Shown here: positions 1-6,506 of the stretch, piece by piece | How the letters are laid out: the number at the start of each line of letters is the position of its first letter | Numbering within the stretch: the stretch's first letter is position 1 | Source: CAYFJV01 sp964460605 | GTDB taxonomy: Archaea > Nanobdellota > Nanobdellia > Woesearchaeales > GW2011-AR9 | Direction of reading: 5' to 3' | Length of the DNA: 10,126 bases | Assembly: GCA_964460605.1 (NCBI GenBank) | Contig: CAYWPT010000026.1 | Span: forward strand, 1 to 10,126 | The notes under the pieces: generated by a model | What the model was told of the DNA's origin: nothing | The model's database searches: none | The model's input: the letters and a program-made list of their open reading frames with translations, nothing else | Translations under genes and position numbers: made by a program

Positions 1-794
1 ACAGCTTTTGCTAATAAAGTCTTACGAGTTCCTGGTGGTCCGTGTAATAATACTCCTTTTGGTGCATCGATACCTAATCTGTCAAACAATTCAGGATGCC
101 TTAAAGGTAATTCAATCATTTCTCTTACACTTTTTAGCTCCTCACCAAGACCACCAATATCTTCATAATTCACGCCAAGATTAATTTCTTCTTTAATTTC
201 TACTGCTCGTGAAGAAAATTCAATCTCAGTCTCTTTACCAATTGTGAGAATTTTATTTGCTGGCACACAGTCCACCACCATGAATTTGAGGTCTCCAAGA
301 CCTAATCCTGAAAAACGCGATTCCATAGCTGAAAAGATATCGTTTACAGATACACTCATTTGAGTTCCACTGTATCTTCTTTTATGTTGTCCATGTCCTA
401 GAGAAACTAAATCCCCTTTTCCTACAGATTTACCCAATAATCCTAATTTGAAGAGTTGTGGAGATGCTTTGATTACAATTTGTTTATTTGTTGGAGCGAT
501 TACTACTTTTTTAGCAACTTCAGTTTCAGCTTTTTTTACTTCGACCATTTCACCAACAGTTGTTCTTGAGTTTGTACGAGTATTCCCATCCATACGAACT
601 ATGTTTAATCCAATATCTCCTGGATAAGCTCTGTCAACAACAGCAGAAGTTTTCCTCACACCAATAATTTCTACAACATCTCCAGGGTTTACATTAATTT
701 TTTTTAGATAAGAAGAATCAATTTTAACAATACCACGATTAACATCATCTTGTACTGCTTCCATTACTTTTAACTTAATAGTACTCTCACCCAT
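1..794 (-). CDS. Cdc48/VAT-like AAA+ ATPase, N-terminal part (runs off left edge)
   Basis: 264 codons are visible, starting at the ATG at 794-792. The family (archaeal VAT, eukaryotic p97/Cdc48) is a hexameric ATP-driven unfoldase that extracts and unfolds proteins in the cytoplasm for degradation. Domains by residue: a double-psi barrel N-domain at about 5-90, with the typical RAYPGD (55-60) and R-x-DG (67-70) motifs; a second N-subdomain at about 100-175; then the start of the D1 ATPase, with YEDIGGL at 210-216 and the P-loop at 252-259. The P-loop reads GPPGTRKT: residue 257 is Arg where the family has Gly, a GGT-to-CGT change. The start is fixed by GGTGATC (800-806) five bases before the ATG, and a TATA box lies at 843-852. 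The rest of D1 and all of D2 lie outside the window. The family call is secure; whether D1 hydrolyses ATP is doubtful if the Arg is real. Confidence 0.93.
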   Translation of the reverse strand, partial: MGESTIKLKVMEAVQDDVNRGIVKIDSSYLKKINVNPGDVVEIIGVRKTSAVVDRAYPGDIGLNIVRMDGNTRTNSRTTVGEMVEVKKAETEVAKKVVIAPTNKQIVIKASPQLFKLGLLGKSVGKGDLVSLGHGQHKRRYSGTQMSVSVNDIFSAMESRFSGLGLGDLKFMVVDCVPANKILTIGKETEIEFSSRAVEIKEEINLGVNYEDIGGLGEELKSVREMIELPLRHPELFDRLGIDAPKGVLLHGPPGTRKTLLAKA

Positions 795-799
795 AGAAA

Positions 800-806
800 G
801 ATCACC
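800..806 (-). promoter_or_regulatory. Strong archaeal ribosome binding site of the Cdc48-like gene
   Basis: On the minus strand the sequence reads GGTGATC, five bases before the ATG at 794. This matches the complement of the archaeal 16S rRNA 3' end (GATCACCTCC). It decides the start against the later in-frame Met at residue 11. Confidence 0.8.
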
Positions 807-842
807 CTCACTTATCCCTCAATATATTTCATAGCTTTTATT

Positions 843-852
843 ATTTATAAAC
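843..852 (-). promoter_or_regulatory. TATA box of the Cdc48-like gene
   Basis: GTTTATAAAT on the minus strand fits an archaeal TATA box. A transcript starting about 25 bases downstream, near 822, would carry a leader of about 28 bases that includes the ribosome binding site at 800-806. Confidence 0.6.
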
Positions 853-890
853 ATTATGACTCTAGAATTAATTGAATAAGAAAATAAAAA

Positions 891-1349
891 TTATTTTTTA
901 GCTTTACTTGCTACTTTAGCCTTAGAAGCTACTTTTTCCTTGGCTTGAGATGTTTTTAATTTAGGTAAAGGCAATGGACTTGGTAATCCTACTTCTTCAC
1001 TTACCTTAATTGCTTGGATATTCCCTTTATGTAAGGAAGCATTTACAATTTGTTCCATTAAAGCTAAAGGGATTTTCTTTTCCTTTTCCCAATTTGTTTT
1101 AATTTCTTTAATTTGCTTTTCATCACCAGTGTAAAATACTTGTCCTTCTACATCAATACTACCAAAATCAGGTTCGTATTTACAATTAAATGCAAAGGTG
1201 AATTTTAATCCTGCTTTACCAGGTAATGAGAAAGCTAAATCTTCAATCTCTTTAATAGAAACATTGTTGTTAATTCTAATTTGGCCACCTTTAGCGCCAA
1301 CCTTTCTCTCTGCGTTTACTTTGTGTAAATTTATTTTTACAATTGTCAT
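891..1349 (-). CDS. Conserved-looking hypothetical protein with Lys/Ala-rich C-terminal tail
   Basis: A 152-residue protein that I do not recognise with certainty. The frame stays open upstream to a TTG at 1400, but the ATG at 1349 is preferred: a TATA box at 1412-1423 puts the transcript start near 1392, downstream of that TTG, and GAGAGG lies about 11 bases before the ATG. There is no signal peptide or membrane helix. Residues 1-95 look like beta-strand-rich globular sequence. A helical stretch follows, then a proline-rich LPSPLPLPKL segment near 125-134. The last 17 residues or so are low-complexity Lys/Ala with VASKAK repeated twice, probably a disordered basic tail that could touch nucleic acid or ribosomes. 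A distant SecB-like fold is conceivable but is only a guess. It has its own promoter and is transcribed in the same direction as the Cdc48-like gene 97 bases downstream. Confidence 0.8.
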   Translation of the reverse strand: MTIVKINLHKVNAERKVGAKGGQIRINNNVSIKEIEDLAFSLPGKAGLKFTFAFNCKYEPDFGSIDVEGQVFYTGDEKQIKEIKTNWEKEKKIPLALMEQIVNASLHKGNIQAIKVSEEVGLPSPLPLPKLKTSQAKEKVASKAKVASKAKK

Positions 1350-1411
1350 TGTTATCAAAACCTCTCTCGATTTAATAATTATTAAGAGTATTCTGAGCAA
1401 GATGCCAGATT

Positions 1412-1423
1412 CTTTATAAATCT
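1412..1423 (-). promoter_or_regulatory. TATA box of the 152-residue hypothetical gene
   Basis: GATTTATAAAGA on the minus strand sits just behind the stop of the HD-domain gene (1431). It predicts a transcript start near 1392 and a leader of about 43 bases before the ATG at 1349, which rules out the upstream TTG start at 1400. Confidence 0.55.
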
Positions 1424-1430
1424 TGCCCTC

Positions 1431-2669
1431 TTATATTAAGCTTTTATCTCCTCCAAAATAGCTTCTGGAGGACAACCATTTATTATACCTAATTCTCCCG
1501 TCATTTGAGAGTTTTGAACTTATAAAATTCTGAACATAATAAGGTGGATCGTAAACTAATTGACCCACTACTTCTTTTAATGCATATGCGTCTTTATAGT
1601 CTAAAATCGCCCGTAATTGTTCACCAGTAAGGTTACAATCTCCAAAGAATTCTTTTACATAAGCAATTTCTGCTAACTTAATTTCATCAAATTTTTTCCA
1701 TTCATGGTGTAGACGAGCATCATATTTCCATACTACTCCTTGGAATAAACGCATTGGATGATTTTCTTTAGGGTCCATTGCAGTTACTGCTGCAATTCCA
1801 TCTCTACTCAATTTATATTTTTTAAATGCAAGTTGAAGAATAAATTTGTACTCTTCAATACCTTTATGAGTACAGATATACATAATTTTTTGGAATGCAT
1901 CAAAGGTTGCTTTTGCACATTTGTTGTATAAAACTTCATCAGGTGAATCAATTCTTTTTACATAAGCATCAGCTCCACCATATTTATCTAAAAGGTACTT
2001 TTTTGCGTTATTAATAATAAAAAGGTTCTTGAAACACTGATACAATCTTCCTTGTTCATCAAAACATTCAATACACATGATATTGTGGGTTCTATCCGCT
2101 AATTTTACTTGGATAGCTCTTTGTTTAATGATTTCTTCCCCTGAATAATTAAAAATTCCTGAAATGGACATTAAGTAGAAATGTCTTTTATGTCGCGTGA
2201 GCAATTTTACTGGTTTGAGAATTTGTTGGACTGTTTGCTGATCTAAATTATGTTTTTCAACTAAACCCACTAATTCTTTCTCTAAAGCATCTGCTACTTT
2301 TAATTCATAGGCATCAAGTAATGGGATTCCTTCTTTATCCTCTTTAAGACCTTCATTTTTCTTATAGACATCAACCATTTCTTCTAAAAAGTCGTGAAGA
2401 AGTGCAACACAAAAAGTAATATCATCTGTAACTTCTGCTTGTTTTAATGCAAAGATAACATTAATTGGATGAACAAAAGCTGCCTCACCATTTTTTCTTC
2501 TAGGGAGATGTTCATAAAAAGCTTCCATTTTCTTATAAAAATGGAGAAATAAAGGATAATATTCACTTTTTTTATCTACAAAATAATCTGATTGCTTGAT
2601 CTCTCTAATAGGGAGATGGTGTTTCAAAGTTCTAAAATAATCCTTAATGCTAAAATTATCTTCACGCAT
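1431..2669 (-). CDS. HD-domain phosphohydrolase, RelA/SpoT hydrolase-like
   Basis: 412 residues from the ATG at 2669. Reading further upstream to a GTG at 2783 adds 38 residues that overlap tatD on the other strand and lie partly upstream of the TATA box (2728-2737), so the longer form is unlikely. No good ribosome binding site is visible for either. HD-superfamily metal ligands, numbered from the ATG at 2669: His67 (FVHP), His92-Asp93 with Glu96-Glu97 (LLHDFLEE), and Asp192 in VKLADRTHN. The spacing and the LADRTHN block are those of the (p)ppGpp hydrolase domain of RelA/SpoT proteins, which have HDxxED where this one has HDxxEE. The C-terminal 220 residues contain no synthetase motif that I recognise and no TGS or ACT domain, and they look helical and unfamiliar. 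It could be a small-alarmone-hydrolase-type enzyme or a different nucleotide phosphohydrolase. The HD fold is likely; the substrate is unknown. Confidence 0.85.
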   Translation of the reverse strand: MREDNFSIKDYFRTLKHHLPIREIKQSDYFVDKKSEYYPLFLHFYKKMEAFYEHLPRRKNGEAAFVHPINVIFALKQAEVTDDITFCVALLHDFLEEMVDVYKKNEGLKEDKEGIPLLDAYELKVADALEKELVGLVEKHNLDQQTVQQILKPVKLLTRHKRHFYLMSISGIFNYSGEEIIKQRAIQVKLADRTHNIMCIECFDEQGRLYQCFKNLFIINNAKKYLLDKYGGADAYVKRIDSPDEVLYNKCAKATFDAFQKIMYICTHKGIEEYKFILQLAFKKYKLSRDGIAAVTAMDPKENHPMRLFQGVVWKYDARLHHEWKKFDEIKLAEIAYVKEFFGDCNLTGEQLRAILDYKDAYALKEVVGQLVYDPPYYVQNFISSKLSNDGRIRYNKWLSSRSYFGGDKSLI

Positions 2670-2727
2670 AGAGTTAATGGAAAGCAGAGTTTTTTTAAAA
2701 ACCTTAAGGGTAATTTCTCTGAAAGAT

Positions 2728-2737
2728 TTTATAAATA
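2728..2737. promoter_or_regulatory. Palindromic TATA box shared by tatD and the HD-domain gene
   Basis: TTTATAAATA contains the perfect palindrome TTTATAAA (2728-2735). On the plus strand it lies about 25 bases before the tatD ATG at 2757, giving a leaderless message, and a purine-rich GAAAGA (2721-2726) sits where a BRE would be. On the minus strand it predicts a start near 2706 and a leader of about 37 bases for the HD gene. The plus-strand use is the better supported. Confidence 0.6.
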
Positions 2738-2756
2738 GTCCACATATCTTCATTTT

Positions 2757-3599
2757 ATGAAATTTGTAGATGTGCATTGCCACTTAACTCACAAGTACTT
2801 TACAGAGAATGATACTGATAATTTTGAAGATTTTCTTAAAAGAGCTGAAAAGGCTGGTGTGAAAGCAATGGTTTGTTCTGGAGTTAATCCAAAATCAAAT
2901 AGGGAAGTTTTAGAATTAGCAAAGAAATATCCACAAATCAAAGCTAGCCTTGGACTCTACCCCATTGATTTAATTGGAAAACAAGCTGATGAAGATGTTG
3001 GTATTGGAAGAAACTTAGAGGGATTTGATATTGATAAAGAATTAAAGTTTATTGAAAAAAACAAAGATAAGATTGTTTCCATTGGTGAGATTGGTATGGA
3101 TTTTCATTGGGTAAAAAAAGAGGATTATTTAGAAATTGAATCTGAGAACTTCAGAAAAATAATTCGTTTTGCTAAGGAACTCAAAAAACCGATTGTTATT
3201 CATTCAAGAAAAGCAGAGAAGGAATGTTTAGATATTATGGAAGAAGAATTACCTAACAATGAAATCGCAGTTGTAAATCATTGTTTTGGTGGGAAGAAAA
3301 AATATATTCAACGTGGAGCTGATTTAGGCTATTATTTCTCAGTTCCTGCAGTTATTAAACGATTACAGCATTTTCAAACACTAGTAAAAATAGTTCCAAT
3401 TGAACAATTATTAACTGAAACAGATTCCCCTTATTTATCTCCTAAACGTGTTGAAGGAAGAATGAATGAGCCTTCTTTTGTTCCAGATAGTATCAAAATG
3501 ATTGCTAAAATCAAAGAAATTTCTGAGAAAGAAGCCAGTGAACAAATTTGGAAGAATTATGAAAAAGTATTTGGAAAAAATGAATTAATCACAAGTTGA
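2757..3599 (+). CDS. TatD family metal-dependent hydrolase (putative 3'-5' DNase)
   Basis: A 280-residue TIM-barrel amidohydrolase, the normal length for the family. TatD enzymes use two metals to degrade single-stranded DNA or RNA 3'-5' and act in the cytoplasm, in DNA repair or nucleic-acid turnover. All expected ligands are present: His7 and His9 (VDVHCHL), Glu111 (GEIGMD), His149 (IHSRKAE), His175 (NHCFGG) and Asp223 (ETDSPYL). The R-x-NEP motif typical of TatD proteins follows at 235-239. The region at about 72-92 before the GEIG strand is longer than in many bacterial TatDs. The TATA box 25 bases upstream and the absence of a ribosome binding site point to a leaderless message, fixing the start at 2757. 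The last residues (NELITS) abut a decayed alkyltransferase-like gene, so the present stop may have been shaped by that junction. The exact substrate cannot be told from sequence. Confidence 0.93.
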   Translation: MKFVDVHCHLTHKYFTENDTDNFEDFLKRAEKAGVKAMVCSGVNPKSNREVLELAKKYPQIKASLGLYPIDLIGKQADEDVGIGRNLEGFDIDKELKFIEKNKDKIVSIGEIGMDFHWVKKEDYLEIESENFRKIIRFAKELKKPIVIHSRKAEKECLDIMEEELPNNEIAVVNHCFGGKKKYIQRGADLGYYFSVPAVIKRLQHFQTLVKIVPIEQLLTETDSPYLSPKRVEGRMNEPSFVPDSIKMIAKIKEISEKEASEQIWKNYEKVFGKNELITS

Positions 3600-3767
3600 C
3601 AAGTTATCTGGAACCACATTCCAAAAGCAAGTTTAGAAAGCACTTTTAGATATTCCCTTTAGTGAGAATAGTTCTTACAAAGAGATTGCCATAGAGTGAT
3701 CAGATCTAATGGAGAATTTGGCAGGTATTTAGCAAAAAGTGGAATAAAGAGAAAAAAAAATGTTAAG
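3589..3767 (+). pseudogene. Relic of an MGMT/alkyltransferase-like gene (ogt-type DNA-binding and active-site domain)
   Basis: Two frames read through the hallmark sequence of O6-methylguanine-DNA methyltransferases. From 3589 one frame gives VDKLSGTTFQKQV, then a stop (TAG at 3634-3636) where the family has Trp, then KALLDIPF and SSYKEIA up to about 3691. The other frame, from 3687, gives CHRVIRSNGEFGRY and a Lys-rich end. CHRV holds the alkyl-accepting Cys of the family (PCHRV). The roughly 30 residues normally between EIA and PCHR are missing, and the join lies at a shared TGC, as expected for a short-repeat deletion of about 85-90 bases that also shifted the frame. No start codon remains. 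The classical N-terminal domain is absent, though short archaeal MGMT-like proteins lack it anyway. The gene once repaired alkylated bases (family knowledge) and is certainly inactive here unless it has been misassembled. Confidence 0.85.
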
Positions 3768-3775
3768 AAAAAAAA
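3752..3775 (-). terminator. T-rich terminator after the phasin-like gene
   Basis: Directly after the stop of the minus-strand gene at 3776, the transcript strand has two T-runs (seven, then nine) separated by a short CTTAACA stretch. Oligo-T tracts of this kind end archaeal transcripts. No stem-loop is needed or seen. Confidence 0.55.
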
Positions 3776-4201
3776 CTATCTCTTTCCAGTAGCTCTCCGA
3801 ATAGCTTTTCTTAAACGATTAACAGCAACCTTACTTTGACTTGTAGCTTTTTTCTTAGCAGGAGCAGATTTACTTCGAACAGCTTTCTTAACTCGTTTGT
3901 GTATAGTCTTAGCTTTTTTAGTAACACGTTTCTTCACAGTCTTCTTTAATTTAGATAACTCACTTTTCTTAACTAAACCACTAGAAACTAAAGCCTTATC
4001 CACATGCTTACCAGCAACAGCCACTATCTCTTTACTAGCTTTATGAGAATTTTTTACTAGTTCCTTAGCCAACTTTTTACTTTCATTATCATCTAAATTA
4101 AGTTCTTTCTGAATTTGTTTAACAACTTTTTTTGCTTCAGCCAAAGAAAGTAATCCTACACCATAACCAGTTTTAATCATTTTTTTTAAAGTATCATCCA
4201 T
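3776..4201 (-). CDS. Phasin-like helical protein with histone-H1-like basic tail
   Basis: 141 residues from the ATG at 4201, which has GGTGGT (4206-4211) four bases upstream. The 11 residues that could be added by starting at 4234 are therefore not used. Residues 1-65 are amphipathic helix with a small-residue segment (GYGVGLLSLAEAKK) and an acidic LNLDDNESKKLAKELVK stretch, resembling the phasin-like proteins often encoded beside UbiB/ABC1 kinases in bacteria and archaea. From about 75 on the sequence is Lys/Arg/Ala/Ser-rich with a KSAPAKKKA core, like the C-terminal tails of histone H1 and related DNA-compacting proteins. No membrane helix is present. It lies 42 bases behind the UbiB-like kinase gene on the same strand and is probably co-transcribed with it. 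The role is not known; it might tether something to membrane, lipid or DNA. 'Phasin-like' is a resemblance I judge by eye. Confidence 0.8.
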   Translation of the reverse strand: MDDTLKKMIKTGYGVGLLSLAEAKKVVKQIQKELNLDDNESKKLAKELVKNSHKASKEIVAVAGKHVDKALVSSGLVKKSELSKLKKTVKKRVTKKAKTIHKRVKKAVRSKSAPAKKKATSQSKVAVNRLRKAIRRATGKR

Positions 4202-4205
4202 CTTA

Positions 4206-4211
4206 ACCACC
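4206..4211 (-). promoter_or_regulatory. Ribosome binding site of the phasin-like gene
   Basis: GGTGGT on the minus strand, followed by TAAG and the ATG at 4201. It selects this Met over the upstream start at 4234. Confidence 0.6.
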
Positions 4212-4243
4212 TTAATATATATTTTAACAAACACTCATTACTT

Positions 4244-5899
4244 TTAAACCTTTTTCAAAATTAAATACACAAGTAGAGTTACTGCCACTATAAACAAGAT
4301 AACACTCATTGGAATTCCAAAAATATGAGTACGTCCTTCTAGATAAAATAATATTACAGAAGCAATAATTAAAAGTGAAGTAATCAAAGCAGCATTTTTT
4401 CTATTGCCAATTTTCCTTAGATCATTTTCAAATTGTCTTAATTGTCTTTTATCAAAACGTTGTGGTGCTTCTGGTTCTTCAATTTTTTCAATAATTTTTT
4501 GTACATGTTCAGGAAATTCTTCGATAAAATCTTTAGTGCTCCAAAATTGATGTGTTACTTTTTTAGCAATACCTTTAGGAGAGAATTGTACCCTGATATA
4601 TTTTTTAATGAAAGATACAATACCACTCACTACTTTAAATTTAGGATCTACTAAAAGCATTAAACCTTCTCCTTGATAGATTGCTTTAGCCATGAGTACA
4701 TGGTTAGGGTCAAAAATAACGCCATGTTTAGAACCAATCGAAATAACTTCATAAACCGCTCTACCTACACCTTTTTCAGTGATTTCATGGAAATAAACTT
4801 CCTCTAAAATTCTTGAAGCCTCCCTCCTAAACTGTCTTAAATCTGCTGTGTTCATTTCTTTTGCTAAAGAGAGAATAATATCAACACTTCTCTCAGTGTT
4901 TTTCTCAGGGATCATAGAAAAGAATTGAATAATCTTTTTACGTTCAGCTCGTGTTAATTCTCCTACGATTCCAAAGTCTAAAAATAAAATTTTTCCGTCT
5001 TTTTGTACGAAGATATTTGCTGGATGTGGGTCTGCATGAAAAAAACCATGAATAAGCACTTGTTCTAAAATGTTCATAAAACCAGTAATTGCTAATTTAG
5101 ACCTATCTATTTTCATACGTTTTATCTTAGCACTATTATCTAAACGTACGCCTTCTTCAAAAGCCATGGTTAAAACTCTTCGTGAAGAAAGTTCAGGAAA
5201 TATTTCAGGGATTGTAATATTTTTATTTTTTTTCATTTGCTCACGCAAACGATTAGCATTATTTGATTCAATTCTAAAATCCAATTCTTTTCTAGTATAG
5301 AAAGCAAACTCTTTTACAATATCTGTTGGGCAGTAATCTCTAAGTTTTTGAGAATGTTTTTCAATCTTTTTTGCTAGATAGAATAAAATATCTAAATCTT
5401 CATCAATAATATTTTTTACATTTGGTCTTTGAACTTTTACTGCAACTTTTTCACCATTTTTTAATTTAGCTCTGTGTACTTGGGCCATGGAAGCACAAGC
5501 AATAGGTTTTTTGTCAAACTCTTTGAACAATTTGTTTATAGATTGACCAAATTCCTCTTCAATAGTTTTTTTCACATCTTTGTAAGGAAAAGACCTTACT
5601 GAACCTTGTAATTTAGAAAACTCTTTAGCAAATTCTTCTGGAACTAAATCAGGTCTTAAAGATAATAGTTGTCCTAATTTAATAAAAGTTGGCCCTAATC
5701 TTTCAAAAGCTTTTCTAAGTCTTATTGCTAACTCTTCATTGCTTGAGAGTTTTTTATGCACAGTTACATTTTTGTGAAAAGGTAAATGCCAACGCAATTT
5801 TCCTTTCTTTACATAATATCCTAGTCCTTCCTCTAGAAAAGTTGCCAGAATTTGTTCAAATCTTTTTATATCTCTAATGTCCTTTCTGAGACGTAACAT
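4244..5899 (-). CDS. UbiB/ABC1/ADCK family atypical kinase with C-terminal membrane anchor
   Basis: 551 residues, normal for AarF/UbiB proteins. The family has an atypical protein-kinase fold with ATPase activity; members support isoprenoid-quinone synthesis or lipid homeostasis at membranes. All hallmarks are present: the KxGQ motif (KLGQ, 74-77), the Ala-rich nucleotide loop replacing a glycine-rich loop (ACASMAQVH, 134-142), the ATP-binding Lys in VAVKVQRP (Lys155), the ExD motif in ELDF (205-208), the catalytic segment HADPHPANI (288-296), and DFG (308-310). Two hydrophobic helices at about 503-520 and 528-548 anchor it in the membrane, with a short loop between. GAGGT (5906-5910) precedes the ATG at 5899, and a TATA box lies at 5939-5947. 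Downstream is the phasin-like gene, a pairing also seen elsewhere. No quinone-synthesis gene is visible here, so a ubiquinone role should not be assumed. Confidence 0.95.
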   Translation of the reverse strand: MLRLRKDIRDIKRFEQILATFLEEGLGYYVKKGKLRWHLPFHKNVTVHKKLSSNEELAIRLRKAFERLGPTFIKLGQLLSLRPDLVPEEFAKEFSKLQGSVRSFPYKDVKKTIEEEFGQSINKLFKEFDKKPIACASMAQVHRAKLKNGEKVAVKVQRPNVKNIIDEDLDILFYLAKKIEKHSQKLRDYCPTDIVKEFAFYTRKELDFRIESNNANRLREQMKKNKNITIPEIFPELSSRRVLTMAFEEGVRLDNSAKIKRMKIDRSKLAITGFMNILEQVLIHGFFHADPHPANIFVQKDGKILFLDFGIVGELTRAERKKIIQFFSMIPEKNTERSVDIILSLAKEMNTADLRQFRREASRILEEVYFHEITEKGVGRAVYEVISIGSKHGVIFDPNHVLMAKAIYQGEGLMLLVDPKFKVVSGIVSFIKKYIRVQFSPKGIAKKVTHQFWSTKDFIEEFPEHVQKIIEKIEEPEAPQRFDKRQLRQFENDLRKIGNRKNAALITSLLIIASVILFYLEGRTHIFGIPMSVILFIVAVTLLVYLILKKV

Positions 5900-5938
5900 C
5901 TATATACCTCTTTTCCTGTTCTTAAGTAGCATTTTACT

Positions 5939-5947
5939 GTATATAAG
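5939..5947 (-). promoter_or_regulatory. TATA box of the UbiB-like kinase gene
   Basis: CTTATATAC on the minus strand predicts a transcript start near 5918. That leaves a leader of about 20 bases containing the GAGGT ribosome binding site at 5906-5910. It probably drives both the kinase and the phasin-like gene. Confidence 0.55.
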
Positions 5948-6067
5948 CGTTTTGTTAAAAGCTTTATTTTCTAAGCCAAATACCATAAAAAAGAAATCGA
6001 GTGGTAGAGTTATGAGAGAATATTATTTTTAGAAGGTACTTAAGAGATTAGTTTTTCTTTTTTCCAA

Positions 6068-6077
6068 AAATAATAAA
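6068..6077 (+). promoter_or_regulatory. TATA-like box of the 120-residue gene
   Basis: An A/T-rich AAATAATAAA lies 25-34 bases before the ATG at 6102, with no ribosome binding site between them. The arrangement suggests a leaderless message. The region is generally A/T-rich, so the exact box is uncertain. Confidence 0.4.
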
Positions 6078-6101
6078 TACTTCTTTTTATTTAACTTTGT
6101 T

Positions 6102-6464
6102 ATGAAGGTGACAATAGATAGTAAACATGATTCTGAAGAAGCAATCAATAAAGCGATTGAGTTATTACAATACTTAGCTAGAAATAAAACAGCTAGTGAA
6201 AATTCTTATCAAGAAACTCCAAAGCAAACAGAATCATCTCAAGCTTCTACAAATGCTTTTACCTCAATGTTTGGTTCAACTGATATTGGAACACAAAAAG
6301 AAGCCCAAATCAAACAAGAAGAAAAAAATAGTTACAACACTCCAGCTGGGCCAGTACCCACAGATTCTGCACCAGATTTTACTAAGTATCTTAATTTAAT
6401 TGCTAAGACTAATAGTGAAAAGAAAGAGGAGCAAAAAGAAGAACCTAAGATAGAGTTATTCTAA
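6102..6464 (+). CDS. Small charged hypothetical protein, DPANN-type
   Basis: 120 residues. The first 30 or so (MKVTIDSKHDSEEAINKAIE and the rest of the helix) look folded: a short beta strand and an amphipathic helix with the hydrophobic face LLQYLA. I associate this N-terminal pattern with small proteins common in DPANN genomes, but this is from memory and not checked. Residues 33-120 are low in complexity and rich in Thr, Ser, Gln, Lys and Glu, so probably disordered. The protein ends in a mixed Lys/Glu stretch (EKKEEQKEEPK). There is no signal peptide, membrane helix or known catalytic motif. It is a single gene on the plus strand, facing the MgtC-like gene tail to tail, with no operon partner. 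The function is unknown. Confidence 0.7.
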   Translation: MKVTIDSKHDSEEAINKAIELLQYLARNKTASENSYQETPKQTESSQASTNAFTSMFGSTDIGTQKEAQIKQEEKNSYNTPAGPVPTDSAPDFTKYLNLIAKTNSEKKEEQKEEPKIELF

Positions 6465-6474
6465 AATCTCAACA

Positions 6475-6506
6475 AAAAAGTTTTTACATACAGATCTGAT
6501 TTTTTC
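6475..6506. terminator. Convergent T-rich terminators
   Basis: Only 41 bases separate the converging genes. The plus strand has T-runs at about 6481-6485 and 6500-6505, after the 120-residue gene. The minus strand has a run of six T at about 6475-6480, after the MgtC-like gene. These are typical archaeal termination signals; the assignment rests on the T-runs alone. Confidence 0.4.

Noticed and set aside
1350..1400. 17-residue extension of the 152-residue protein from a TTG at 1400
   Set aside because: The predicted transcript start (about 1392) lies downstream of it, and the ATG at 1349 has a GAGAGG upstream.
2670..2783. 38-residue N-terminal extension of the HD-domain protein from a GTG at 2783
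   Set aside because: It would overlap the tatD coding region on the other strand and begins upstream of the shared TATA box, with no ribosome binding site.
5930..6101. Gene or RNA in the gap between the kinase and the 120-residue gene
   Set aside because: Only A/T-rich promoter-like sequence is visible; no stable stem, box C/D pair or open frame stood out.
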